The notes: a model not told the origin generated them from the sequence alone. Shown: positions 1 to 6,763, counted from the stretch's first letter. The stretch: DNA of 7,268 nucleotides from DATIHQ01 sp035480535 (GCA_035480535.1 DATIHQ010000101.1:1-7268), one strand, 5' to 3'. Numbers and translations: made by a program.

Positions 1-341
1 TTGGCGCCGCGGCTCTTCAACTCATCGGCGACCGATCCATAGGCGAGCGAAAAGACCTGAAAGCCGCCCGAATCGGTGATGATCGGCATTTTCCGGTTGA
101 TGAAGCGATGGAGGCCCCCCGCGCGCCGAATCACATCGGGGCCAGGTTGCAAGAGCAAGTGATACGTATTGCAAAACATCAATTGCAGCCCGATCGAATC
201 GACCATTTGATTATCGAGGGCTTTCAGCGTTCCATTTGTCCCCACAGCGACAAAATTGGGGGTATCGATGATTCCATGGGGAGTTGTGATCCGCCCCACC
301 CTCGCACGCGATTTCTTAGAGCGGTGGATTAATTCAAACAT
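1..341 (-). CDS. tgt: queuine/preQ1 tRNA-ribosyltransferase (Tgt), N-terminal part
   Basis: Tgt swaps the wobble guanine-34 of GUN-anticodon tRNAs for a 7-deazaguanine, either preQ1 (most bacteria) or queuine (eukaryotes and some salvage bacteria). The 113 codons visible from the ATG at 341-339 begin MFELIHRSKKSRARVG. They contain the family segments TPNFVAVGTNGTLKALD (residues 27-43), CNTYHLLLQPG (57-67) and TDSGGFQVFSL (89-99). D90 in the last segment corresponds to the general-base aspartate of the active site. The gene continues past the left edge, so the nucleophilic aspartate, the zinc ligands and the residues that decide preQ1 versus queuine are not visible. The ATG lies inside the end of the upstream transporter gene (8-base overlap ATGTTTGA). 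There is no strong ribosome binding site, only AAAAG just before the start, so translation is probably coupled to the upstream gene. Family assignment is very secure; substrate is not determined here. Confidence 0.96.
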   Translation of the reverse strand, partial: MFELIHRSKKSRARVGRITTPHGIIDTPNFVAVGTNGTLKALDNQMVDSIGLQLMFCNTYHLLLQPGPDVIRRAGGLHRFINRKMPIITDSGGFQVFSLAYGSVADELKSRGA

Positions 342-996
342 CTTTTACAAACCGTTTGGAAAATGTGACGAGTGTTGCGCTGCAGCCGATGATCAGGCAT
401 TTCGCGAGGTAGCTCACTAAGATGATATCGAAAAGCGATTCGACCAGGCCGTAAAGCCCCGCAAAGCTAAAAAGGATCGTGTCCAATAATTGGGAGAACA
501 AAAGGGAAATTCCCATTCGAAAAGAGAGTTGCCTCCCTTCAAATTTCTCCTTCAGCCAGCCATACAGGCGCACATCGATTTTCTGCACGAAATAAAAGAC
601 GGCAATAGAGGCCAAAACAATTCGGGGCGTAGCTCCGAGAATCGCCTGAAAGCCCCCTTGCGTCCCATCACTTTGCGTCGGCAAATAGAGAAGGTGGATC
701 TGCGACATCAAGGCAAAAAACACAAGGCTTAAAAGGGAGACATTCACCGCCTTTTGCGCCGCCTCCTTCCCGTAATATTCCTGCAGCAAGTTCAGCGACA
801 AAATGCTCCCGATGGCAAACACATCGGAGCAGGTCACCCCAAAGCCGAAAAGAGACATTTGCTTCACGACAAAAAGGTTAGCCAGCACGGCTTGCAAAGC
901 CATCAAGGCGATCAAGGAACTCTTCCCCAATCGAAGGGCCCCAAAGACAAACCCAACGACCAAGAGAGTATGACCCAGGAAAATCAGTTCATTCAT
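334..996 (-). CDS. yhhQ: queuosine precursor transporter, YhhQ/VUT family
   Basis: This 220-residue integral membrane protein should import a queuosine precursor (preQ0, preQ1 or queuine) across the inner membrane. E. coli YhhQ, of almost the same length, does this for preQ0/preQ1. About six hydrophobic segments are visible. The family signature is the segment around residues 70-82 (NLLQEYYGKEAAQ), which follows a polar S-D-V stretch at the end of an earlier helix. A later helix carries the polar segment LLFSQLLDTILFSF, also typical. The ATG at 996-994 is the first in frame; no Shine-Dalgarno is evident upstream. The gene overlaps the tgt start by 8 bases, so the pair forms an operon for scavenging a base and inserting it in tRNA. 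This linkage strongly supports the transporter call. Which precursor it carries cannot be read from the sequence. Confidence 0.93.
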   Translation of the reverse strand: MNELIFLGHTLLVVGFVFGALRLGKSSLIALMALQAVLANLFVVKQMSLFGFGVTCSDVFAIGSILSLNLLQEYYGKEAAQKAVNVSLLSLVFFALMSQIHLLYLPTQSDGTQGGFQAILGATPRIVLASIAVFYFVQKIDVRLYGWLKEKFEGRQLSFRMGISLLFSQLLDTILFSFAGLYGLVESLFDIILVSYLAKCLIIGCSATLVTFSKRFVKDV

Positions 997-1048
997 AAAA
1001 AACTTTATCTTAATTCAAAAATCGGGTAGGGTTTCGCCCTCGTTTTCA

Positions 1049-2569
1049 TTGGAACAGAATAGTGCATTTAAGATGAACTTGCCATCCCTTTCTCTCACCC
1101 GCTATGAACCCTTCAAATATACAAGAGCTGTTGGGAGAGATCTTCAAGTTATTTGTCGCTGGCCCGCCAATACCCTACTCCGGCTAACACAAAAAATTGC
1201 TTGCCTGGTGGCCATCTCCTTTTTCCTCTTATTGACCTGTGTCTTCGAGCTGCTTCTCATCCCCATCAGCCTGGCGTGTAGATGTTGGAAAAGAATTTCT
1301 TTGCCTCCTCCCCCTCCTCCACCCGTTGCAAGCGGCAGCCCCACTTCTTCCGCGAGGGTCCTCACTGCAGGGGAACTCGATCAGGCGAAAAAGATCTGCT
1401 TTAGAGTAGCTCCGCGGATTCAATTTATATTGCACTCTGACGCCATTGAGGTTGATGGAGAGCACTGTTTAAAACAGGCTGTCGATGTCGCACTCGAATT
1501 TCTTCCCCCTGAGAAAGTGGCTTCTATGAAACAATTCCTTGCAGGAGGGGGCGATCGCACTCAATTCGATCTCAATCGATGGATTGCGGAATGCACTCTT
1601 CTTCGCTGCCTTCTCTCTCGACAATTTCATAAAGTTTTATGTCCGAATTACCTGGAACCCTACTGGGAAAATCCCTACCGTGAGAATGGGTTAGAAAAGC
1701 CTTCCCTCAAAATTTTGTGGGGATTTATAGAAACTTTAGAATGGAAATCATGGGCATCGCTGATCTTTCAAACCTATAACAACCAGATAACATGGCAGAT
1801 GGGCCCGATGGCTAAGGGCCTCTATGAACATATCCAATTCTATGGTCAACGCCTATCTACCAATCCCCTTTTCATCCAAGCCATTGCAAGAGCCTTTCCT
1901 CCACCCGCAGCCTTAAGCCCAATTGCAGCAGCTCCAGCAGTGGGCCAACTTCCTCTTTTCCCCGAGCTAGCTTGTTCAACTGCTCCTCATCCAATCCCTC
2001 CAGTTCCTCCAGGCAGGATTCTCACTGCAGAGGAAATTCATCAAGCGATGCAGATCGACTTTAGAGAAAATCTTCGGATTCAATTCACATTGTCTCCTTT
2101 CAAGGTGGATAAAGATCAATACTTAAGAGGAGCCGTCGATGTCGCATTTAAATTTCTTCCGCCTGAGAAAGTGGCTTATGCCAAAAAGTTACTCGCGGAA
2201 GGAGGGATGGGCGGTGCGTTTGAAGTCTATAGATGGATTGGAGCATGCACTGTTCTTCGCTGTCTTCTCACTCGACAATCTCATAAAGTTTTATGTCCGA
2301 ATTACCTGGAGCCATTCCGAGCCACCCCATACCAGGAGGAAAATGGGGTGGTACGCCCCTCGCTCGCCAATCTGGGAGTTTCTATAGATAATTTAGACTG
2401 GAGAGCATGGGCATCGCTGATCTTCCAAACCTATGATATCCAGACAGAGTGGCAAATGGGCCCCGAGACTAAATCCTTCTATGAACACATCCAAGCCTAC
2501 GGACAATTTCTCGCTAGAGACCCAGGTTTTATTGACTCGATTGCAGGGGTTTTCCCCATAACGGAGTAA
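1049..2569 (+). CDS. Membrane-anchored protein with two copies of an unknown ~180-residue domain
   Basis: I do not recognise this family. Read from the TTG at 1049 it has 506 residues. An in-frame ATG at 1073 (residue 9) gives 498 residues and is the more natural start, but neither has a visible Shine-Dalgarno. Order of parts: a basic N-terminus; a strongly hydrophobic stretch at about residues 49-77, either one membrane helix or a tight hairpin; seven consecutive prolines at 86-92; domain copy 1 at 103-284; a Pro/Ala-rich linker at 285-322; domain copy 2 at 323-503. Conserved blocks in both copies include AVDVA, FLPPEKVA, HKVLCPNYLEP, WASLIFQTY and WQMGP. Three Cys and one His keep identical spacing (C182, C187, H194, C198; C400, C405, H412, C416). 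The layout suggests a membrane anchor holding two globular domains on flexible stalks. A secreted inclusion-membrane or envelope role in a chlamydia is possible but only inferred. The gene is divergent from yhhQ, with 52 bases between them. Confidence 0.85.
   Translation: MEQNSAFKMNLPSLSLTRYEPFKYTRAVGRDLQVICRWPANTLLRLTQKIACLVAISFFLLLTCVFELLLIPISLACRCWKRISLPPPPPPPVASGSPTSSARVLTAGELDQAKKICFRVAPRIQFILHSDAIEVDGEHCLKQAVDVALEFLPPEKVASMKQFLAGGGDRTQFDLNRWIAECTLLRCLLSRQFHKVLCPNYLEPYWENPYRENGLEKPSLKILWGFIETLEWKSWASLIFQTYNNQITWQMGPMAKGLYEHIQFYGQRLSTNPLFIQAIARAFPPPAALSPIAAAPAVGQLPLFPELACSTAPHPIPPVPPGRILTAEEIHQAMQIDFRENLRIQFTLSPFKVDKDQYLRGAVDVAFKFLPPEKVAYAKKLLAEGGMGGAFEVYRWIGACTVLRCLLTRQSHKVLCPNYLEPFRATPYQEENGVVRPSLANLGVSIDNLDWRAWASLIFQTYDIQTEWQMGPETKSFYEHIQAYGQFLARDPGFIDSIAGVFPITE
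1355..1900 (+). repeat. Domain repeat copy 1 (intragenic)
   Basis: First copy of the duplicated domain, from RVLTA to the terminal AFP. My hand alignment with the second copy gives about 103 identical residues in about 183 columns, with only two small gaps. Two stretches are nearly unchanged at DNA level. Bases 1627-1656 are identical to 2281-2310 (30 of 30), and 1749-1777 differ from 2406-2434 at one base. Confidence 0.9.
2015..2557 (+). repeat. Domain repeat copy 2 (intragenic)
   Basis: Second copy of the duplicated domain, from RILTA to the terminal VFP, separated from copy 1 by a 38-residue Pro/Ala-rich linker. The middle of the domain (HKVLCPNYLEP) and the WASLIFQTY block are identical in protein and almost identical in codons to copy 1. 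The N-terminal third has diverged and lacks two residues relative to copy 1. Confidence 0.9.
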
Positions 2570-2630
2570 ATATTTTATTCGCTAAAATCCTTCTTGGCTT
2601 TTTAAGGGCGCTCCTTGTATTCTCCTTCCT

Positions 2631-3569
2631 ATGTCGATCGCGATCCTCATCTTTATGTACGCCACCTGGTCCAGCATGTTTTCCTTTGCAAAGCTGGCCC
2701 TCGAGCATTCCCCTCCCCTATTCTTGACCGCTTCCCGCATGCTTTTAGCGGCCATTTTGCTCCTCGGCTACCTTCTCATCCGAAACCGAAGCTCCTTTAA
2801 ATTCACTGGCAGACAGTTTTTCGGCCTTTGCCTCCTGGCCATCTTTAGTATTTATTTGACCAATGCCTTTGAGTTTTGGAGCCTCCAGCACCTCACCGCA
2901 GCCAAGACTTGTTTTATCTATAGCCTTTGTCCCTTCTTCTCCGCCCTCTTCTCCTACCTCCACTTTAAAGAAAAAATGAACGGGCGAAAATGGCTGGGCA
3001 TGGGCATCGGCTTTGTCGGATTTCTCCCCGTTCTCGCCATGCAAAAGGGATCTGGGGAACTGCTGACAAGTTTGAATTTTCTTTCCTGGCCGGAGCTCGC
3101 CATGATGGCTGCCGCGCTTTGCACTTCCTATGGATGGGTCCTCTTGCGCCTGGCCGTGAAAGATTCGATCTCCCCGCTCATGGCCAATGGCATTAGCATG
3201 CTCATCGGAGGCCTGATCGCCCTGCTCCATTCCTACCTTGTAGAACCGTGGAACCCCACCCCCGTCTCCCCGTCGGGCTTTCTTCCCTTCGCGCAGGGAA
3301 TTCTCCTCATGACCTTTATTTCCAATATTCTCTGCTACAACCTTTACGGCCTCATGCTGAGAAAGTTTACGGCGACCTTTGTCTCTTTCATGGGCCTTCT
3401 CAGCCCCATCTTCGCCTCTCTCAACGCCTGGATTTTCTTGGGCGAATCGCCCTCGCCGGTCATCTTCCTCTCCACCGCCATTGTCTCGCTTGGCCTTTGG
3501 ATGGTCTATAGCGCCGAACTGCGCCAAGGCTACATTCTCAAGCCCGCCAATCAAGTCTCTGTCTTGTAG
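2631..3569 (+). CDS. EamA/DMT-superfamily transporter
   Basis: This 312-residue inner-membrane protein has about ten hydrophobic helices in two homologous halves, the usual plan of the drug/metabolite transporter (EamA) group. The first half starts with a helix ending in FSFAKLAL and continues with SRMLLAAILLLGYLLIRN. It ends with LFSYLHFKEKMNGRKWLGMGIGFVG, the glutamate-containing end of helix 4 plus the G-rich helix 5. The second half repeats this with LSPIFASLNAWIFLGESPSP followed by a final helix. Substrate cannot be read directly. Intracellular bacteria, including chlamydiae, use DMT proteins to import host metabolites such as S-adenosylmethionine, so a SAM/SAH exchanger is one candidate (inference). 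The ATG at 2631 has no Shine-Dalgarno; the preceding bases are pyrimidine-rich (CTCCTTCCT). The 3' end overlaps the convergent MFS gene by 19 bases. Confidence 0.9.
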   Translation: MSIAILIFMYATWSSMFSFAKLALEHSPPLFLTASRMLLAAILLLGYLLIRNRSSFKFTGRQFFGLCLLAIFSIYLTNAFEFWSLQHLTAAKTCFIYSLCPFFSALFSYLHFKEKMNGRKWLGMGIGFVGFLPVLAMQKGSGELLTSLNFLSWPELAMMAAALCTSYGWVLLRLAVKDSISPLMANGISMLIGGLIALLHSYLVEPWNPTPVSPSGFLPFAQGILLMTFISNILCYNLYGLMLRKFTATFVSFMGLLSPIFASLNAWIFLGESPSPVIFLSTAIVSLGLWMVYSAELRQGYILKPANQVSVL

Positions 3570-4774
3570 AGATAGCCGGCGAAAAGTCCAGCACAGACGA
3601 GTATTACTGCGCTAATCCAGAGCGGAATGAAGATATTGACCGAGGCTAAAAATCCAGCGCACAGGGGGCTGATGAATAAACCTGCCGATTGAAGCGATTG
3701 AAGAATGCCAAACGCCTTGCCCTGATTTTCTTTTCCCGCCAAATTCGAGATGATCGCCATCACATTGATCCAGAGAGCCGCAGCCCCAACAGACATGAAA
3801 GGAGTCGTGAGCAGCCACCAGCGAATATTAGGCATAAACGCGGTGATTAAAACTAAGATCCCCGTAATGGGCAGCGCCCAAAAGATAAACGCTTCCGCTT
3901 TGAACCGCTCGGCTAATCCCCGATTTAAAACAAGGGAGGCCAAAAACCAAAAAATCGCCAGATAACCGGAATAATATCCGATTTCTTCTTGGTTAAATCC
4001 AAATTCCTGCACCAGCAGCGTGGGATAGTAGAGAACAAAAAAGAACCATCCAAAATAGAAAAGCAAAGAGACGAGGAGCCATCCACCCATCCGGGGGATT
4101 TTGGAGAGCTTTCGAAGATCTTTAATCTCCTGTTTCCAGTCATGTTTTTCTCTGCTCTGGATGAACGTCTCTTCAAAACTCTTATGCACCCACAATAAAT
4201 TGATGAAAAATAAAACGGCTAAAAACCAAAAGGGAGTGGCGAAATCGAACCAACTCACCCATTTTGTGGTGGAAAGAAAGCCTCCGAGAGGAGGGCCAAT
4301 AATCCAAGAAATCCCCCCGACAATACCGGAAAGAGAAAGATTTTTCGATTTTGCTTTTTCTGTGCTGATATCGGCAATGGAGGCTTGCGCTGTCGCTGAA
4401 TTTCCTGAAAAAAGCCCCGCTAAGAGACGGCAAATAAACAGGAGAATTAAGCTCCCAAACCAAATCGCAAATGCAGAAAGGACAAAAGCGGCCATCGCCC
4501 CAAAAATCGTCCATTCCAACACCTTTTTCCTCCCTAAGTGATCGGAAAGAGCGCCGATCAGCGGCATGGAAATAAATTGGGTCACTGCATAAGAGCCGAT
4601 GAGAAATCCAAGGATGATATTGCGGACGCTATCTGACGTGTCGAGAGGAACAATCGAATGATGGGGATCGAAAATAAGCGGTGCGAAAATCGTCAACACG
4701 ATTCCCCAGCCAATCGCATCGTTGAAGATCGTAAAGAGAAGGGAATAGAGAGAACTTTTTCGCGACAGTGTCAT
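3551..4774 (-). CDS. MFS transporter, TetA-like (DHA1 type)
   Basis: This is a 407-residue major facilitator protein with about twelve hydrophobic helices and a charged central loop at about 201-228. Motif A is clear in the loop between helices 2 and 3 (GALSDHLGRKKVL, 74-86). The helix-4 arginine motif is RLLAGLFSG (116-124). The helix-5 antiporter motif C is GPPLGG (160-165). Near the C-terminus, GKENQGKAFGILQSLQSAG (347-365) closely follows the TetA pattern. These features point to a proton-coupled exporter of drugs or metabolites; actual resistance to tetracycline cannot be inferred. The ATG at 4774-4772 is chosen because the MTLSRKSS start leads directly into helix 1. The upstream GGAT is at best a weak ribosome binding site. 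The gene is divergent from the 4850 gene (75-base gap) and its last 19 bases overlap the EamA gene. I see no terminator at this junction. Confidence 0.92.
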   Translation of the reverse strand: MTLSRKSSLYSLLFTIFNDAIGWGIVLTIFAPLIFDPHHSIVPLDTSDSVRNIILGFLIGSYAVTQFISMPLIGALSDHLGRKKVLEWTIFGAMAAFVLSAFAIWFGSLILLFICRLLAGLFSGNSATAQASIADISTEKAKSKNLSLSGIVGGISWIIGPPLGGFLSTTKWVSWFDFATPFWFLAVLFFINLLWVHKSFEETFIQSREKHDWKQEIKDLRKLSKIPRMGGWLLVSLLFYFGWFFFVLYYPTLLVQEFGFNQEEIGYYSGYLAIFWFLASLVLNRGLAERFKAEAFIFWALPITGILVLITAFMPNIRWWLLTTPFMSVGAAALWINVMAIISNLAGKENQGKAFGILQSLQSAGLFISPLCAGFLASVNIFIPLWISAVILVCAGLFAGYLYKTET

Positions 4775-4849
4775 ATCGATCCATCATACCCTATTGCAAA
4801 AATTTTGAATATAAGATAGCATCGCCCCTCTTAAAAAAAAGAGTTCATC
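4775..4849. promoter_or_regulatory. Divergent intergenic region, probable promoters for the MFS and 4850 genes
   Basis: This AT-rich 75-base gap separates two divergent genes, so it should carry both promoters. On the plus strand TTGCAA (4794-4799) and TAGCAT (4817-4822) are 17 bases apart, each 4/6 to consensus. On the minus strand TATATT is a possible -10 without a good -35. Neither is convincing alone. Confidence 0.3.
4838..4843 (+). promoter_or_regulatory. Ribosome binding site of the 4850 gene
   Basis: AAAGAG lies six bases before the ATG at 4850 and supports that start. The last five bases, AAGAG, can pair with CTCTT at 4828-4832 across a six-A loop, so the site may be partly masked. 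A five-pair stem of this kind is marginal. Confidence 0.5.
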
Positions 4850-5560
4850 ATGACCCGCATCGGCTCTTCTTTCTGTTCTAAACTGAACTCATGGGTTTCT
4901 GCTCATGAAAATCTCACCTTCGCCGCCTCTTTTCTCTCGGTTTATCTATTGAGAAATTCAGGATGGGTGGGAGCCGCCGTCGCTTTTCTCTCCATGCACC
5001 GAAAAGTGACTCGGTTTTTCGATGGCCCATCGCAGCCAATCGCCACAAAAGTTCAGGGACTGATATTGGCGATTCTCCCTGCAAAAAAACCACCAGAGCC
5101 GATCCTTTGTAAAATAACTGGGAATGAACTCAAAGATCCCTCCAAAATATTTCGGGTGGCTCGGGAAAGTCACAATGGAGTTCCTCTTCCTGATGATACC
5201 TTCGATATCTATGCCTTCTTTTTAGGGGCTTTATTTCAGAAAGATCCCCAGCTCATCAATCCCTGTAACCGACAACCTTTAACAGAAAATGAAGTTCAGA
5301 CCCTTTACGACTTTTTTCAAATCCCAAAAGAACTCTTTGAACGTCTTTGGCCACTTTCACATGAAATGGATCAAATGATTGATGGGGGTAATGCTTATGA
5401 TGATCTTATGGAAGACGAAGTTGAAAAACACAAAACTCTATCCAACTACAGGTATGCGATATTCTTAGAACTCAAACCTGGATTTTGCCAGATTTTGGAT
5501 CAATACCTATCCAAACCTAACTTTGAAGAGCCCCAACCCAATAACGTCGTCGGGGCATAA
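4850..5560 (+). CDS. Membrane-anchored protein of unknown function with a possible diverged U-box
   Basis: I do not recognise this 236-residue protein as a whole. Residues 22-48 are hydrophobic with a short polar break (LLRNSG), which suggests a membrane hairpin or a single helix. A second, weaker hydrophobic stretch lies at 68-77. Residues 83-158 resemble the outline of a U-box, the E2-binding fold of some ubiquitin ligases. They contain C87-x-I, then a D-P pair (D96, P97), a variable middle, and NPCNRQPLTENEV (137-149), close to the usual P-x-T-x-x-P-L pattern. The distance is slightly longer than usual and the typical G-H-T/S-Y-E segment is not recognisable, so this remains tentative. The C-terminal third is acidic and helical. 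Some environmental chlamydiae encode many ubiquitin-related effector domains, which makes the idea plausible. The gene stands alone, ending five bases from the convergent DUF378 gene. Confidence 0.82.
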   Translation: MTRIGSSFCSKLNSWVSAHENLTFAASFLSVYLLRNSGWVGAAVAFLSMHRKVTRFFDGPSQPIATKVQGLILAILPAKKPPEPILCKITGNELKDPSKIFRVARESHNGVPLPDDTFDIYAFFLGALFQKDPQLINPCNRQPLTENEVQTLYDFFQIPKELFERLWPLSHEMDQMIDGGNAYDDLMEDEVEKHKTLSNYRYAIFLELKPGFCQILDQYLSKPNFEEPQPNNVVGA

Positions 5561-5565
5561 ACCGA

Positions 5566-5775
5566 TTATTTACTTTGGCAGCGAATCCAGCAATAAATGC
5601 GCCAGAGAGCCGCTAAGCCAATTAAATCATAAACTACGCGGGTAAATGTAGACATTTCGCCAAAAACTGAAGCGAGAACATCCCATCTAAAAAAGCCGAT
5701 GAAGCCCCAGTTTAGGCCCCCGATCAGCAATAAAACAACCGCGATAACATCGATTGTGTCGTATTTTTTCATCAT
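5566..5775 (-). CDS. DUF378 family small membrane protein
   Basis: This 69-residue protein has two membrane helices. The first carries the family signature GGLNWGFIGFF; the second follows a RVVYDLIGLAALW segment, matching the conserved R-x-x-Y-x-x-x-G-x-A pattern of DUF378 (YuzA-like) proteins. The function of the family is unknown. An upstream ATG at 5814 would add 13 residues, but I chose the ATG at 5775-5773. A strong GGAAGGAG sits ten bases before it, the resulting length is the usual one for the family, and the extra residues are not hydrophobic or conserved-looking. A second ATG follows directly at 5772. The 3' end is five bases from the end of the convergent 4850 gene. Confidence 0.9.
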   Translation of the reverse strand: MMKKYDTIDVIAVVLLLIGGLNWGFIGFFRWDVLASVFGEMSTFTRVVYDLIGLAALWRIYCWIRCQSK

Positions 5776-5785
5776 AATAAGGTAA

Positions 5786-5793
5786 CTCCTTCC
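5786..5793 (-). promoter_or_regulatory. Strong ribosome binding site deciding the DUF378 start
   Basis: GGAAGGAG on the minus strand is the best Shine-Dalgarno match in the window. It is placed ten bases before the ATG at 5775. It lies downstream of the alternative ATG at 5814, which argues against the longer reading. Confidence 0.8.
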
Positions 5794-5813
5794 ATTAAGG
5801 ACCTTTAACCCCA

Positions 5814-5843
5814 CTCATACGGAGTTTCCCCCTATTTTGTAAA
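5814..5843 (-). promoter_or_regulatory. Candidate promoter of the DUF378 gene
   Basis: On the minus strand TTTACA (5843-5838, 5/6 to the -35 consensus) and TATGAG (5819-5814, 4/6 to the -10) are 18 bases apart. Position fits the DUF378 start, giving a leader of about 30 bases. This is a consensus match by eye only. Confidence 0.35.
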
Positions 5844-5905
5844 TCATTTTTTTAAATCATTCTCTTAACCCGATAAAAACCAGAGGTTTATACATAATAT
5901 TTTAA

Positions 5906-5934
5906 TTGAAAAAATACATGATTTTTATTATAAT
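5906..5934 (+). promoter_or_regulatory. Near-consensus sigma-70 type promoter of the 5962 operon
   Basis: TTGAAA (5906-5911) and a perfect TATAAT (5929-5934) are separated by exactly 17 bases in a very AT-rich stretch. Transcription should start around 5941, leaving a leader of only about 20 bases before the ATG at 5962. It is the clearest promoter in the window. Confidence 0.75.
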
Positions 5935-5961
5935 AATGTGGATTAAAACAATTGGAAATTA

Positions 5962-6762
5962 ATGGCTTCAATATCAATTCAAGCAGAATTTAATCATCCC
6001 GAAATAATCACCCAGCTCGATAAAAGCTATGGTGTTCGCAATAAGGTCTATATTGTTGCCAATGAATTTGGCCGCGGCCAAACGCAAGAGACGCTAGCTA
6101 AAACTGACCAAGTTAAAAATGGATTTCATATTGGGTTTTCGACTACGGAGAACTTTAATTTCCTCCTCACCCGCCACTCTGTTGGGGCCATCATTGCCGA
6201 TATCAGCGACAATGCCTGTGAATTCCAAGAACTCGTCAAAAAGATCATTTTAGAATCAGATACGCCGGAAGAATTCCTCACAAAAATAGAACAAGATCGC
6301 CGCGCTTCCCCTGAAAAATATTGCAACTTCAACCAAAGATCTATCGATACAGAAAAAGCATTTCCTCACAGTTGGCTGCACAATAGAGAGAACTTCCAAA
6401 AAATCCGCTCCTATTATCAAGAGGGAAGAATCTTTCATCTCCATTTAAGTGTGACCGACGTAGAGCGATTTAAAGCCATAAATACTTGGATGAAATTGAA
6501 TAACCTGGCTTTAGATACTCTCTATCTTGCAAATATAGCCGATTGGTTTTGGGATATAGGAGATGATGAACGCCCCTCCTTAGAACAAATGAAACTAGCG
6601 ATAGCAGAAGTGATCAACCAACAAACCCTCATTGTTGATGCCTCCTCAACCTTTCCACGCCATCCTGGACAATGCGGACTTACACAAGCTGTTTTTACAG
6701 GCCTCTCCACCTACGATCCCCATCAATCCAGACAGGATGCTTACCTAACCAACCCACGATAA
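5962..6762 (+). CDS. Rossmann/methyltransferase-like protein of unknown substrate (LIC_10091-like)
   Basis: This 266-residue protein appears soluble, with no signal peptide. From memory of the family, it matches a group of conserved bacterial proteins with a SAM-methyltransferase-like fold. The shared layout has three parts. Residues 53-68 (NGFHIGFSTTENFNFL) resemble the G-x-G-x-x-x-N-[FY] loop. Next comes a strand ending in an acidic residue with the following helix (AIIADISDNACEFQELV, 76-92). After an insertion, NFQKIRSYYQEGRI (144-157) leads to a late strand LYLANIADWF (187-196). Known members are uncharacterised in vivo and no substrate can be named. The usual glycine-rich loop is weak here, so activity is not assured. 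The ATG at 5962 has only a weak GGAA four bases upstream, but a strong promoter lies just before it. The small gene at 6778 follows after 15 bases and is presumably co-transcribed. Confidence 0.8.
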   Translation: MASISIQAEFNHPEIITQLDKSYGVRNKVYIVANEFGRGQTQETLAKTDQVKNGFHIGFSTTENFNFLLTRHSVGAIIADISDNACEFQELVKKIILESDTPEEFLTKIEQDRRASPEKYCNFNQRSIDTEKAFPHSWLHNRENFQKIRSYYQEGRIFHLHLSVTDVERFKAINTWMKLNNLALDTLYLANIADWFWDIGDDERPSLEQMKLAIAEVINQQTLIVDASSTFPRHPGQCGLTQAVFTGLSTYDPHQSRQDAYLTNPR

Positions 6763-6763
6763 A

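Noticed and set aside
1028..1040. Small hairpin AGGG-TTTCG-CCCT before the 1049 gene, as terminator or riboswitch element
   Set aside because: Only four base pairs and no U-tract; too weak to call.
1193..1279. Classical bilobed hydrophobic domain of an inclusion membrane (Inc) protein
   Set aside because: There is a single hydrophobic block of about 29 residues, shorter than the usual two-lobed Inc domain, so I describe it only as an anchor.
1144..1365. Minus-strand frame with a poly-glycine run
   Set aside because: The glycines are simply the reverse reading of the heptaproline codons of the 1049 gene.
1490..1531. F-box-like motif at FLPPEKVA in the duplicated domain
   Set aside because: Only the L-P-P-E core fits; the remaining F-box positions do not match in either copy.
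2745..3554. Long open frame of 269 codons on the minus strand, antisense to the EamA gene
   Set aside because: Its translation is highly charged and low in complexity, with no domain, and it is explained by the codon pattern of the clear membrane transporter on the other strand.
4101..4541. 146-codon open frame on the plus strand inside the MFS gene
   Set aside because: It lies wholly antisense to a well-supported 12-helix transporter with intact motifs and has no ribosome binding site.
5841..5861. Direct repeat AAATCATT (twice) upstream of the DUF378 gene, as a possible operator
   Set aside because: The eight-base units lie in low-complexity AT-rich sequence, where such repeats are expected by chance.
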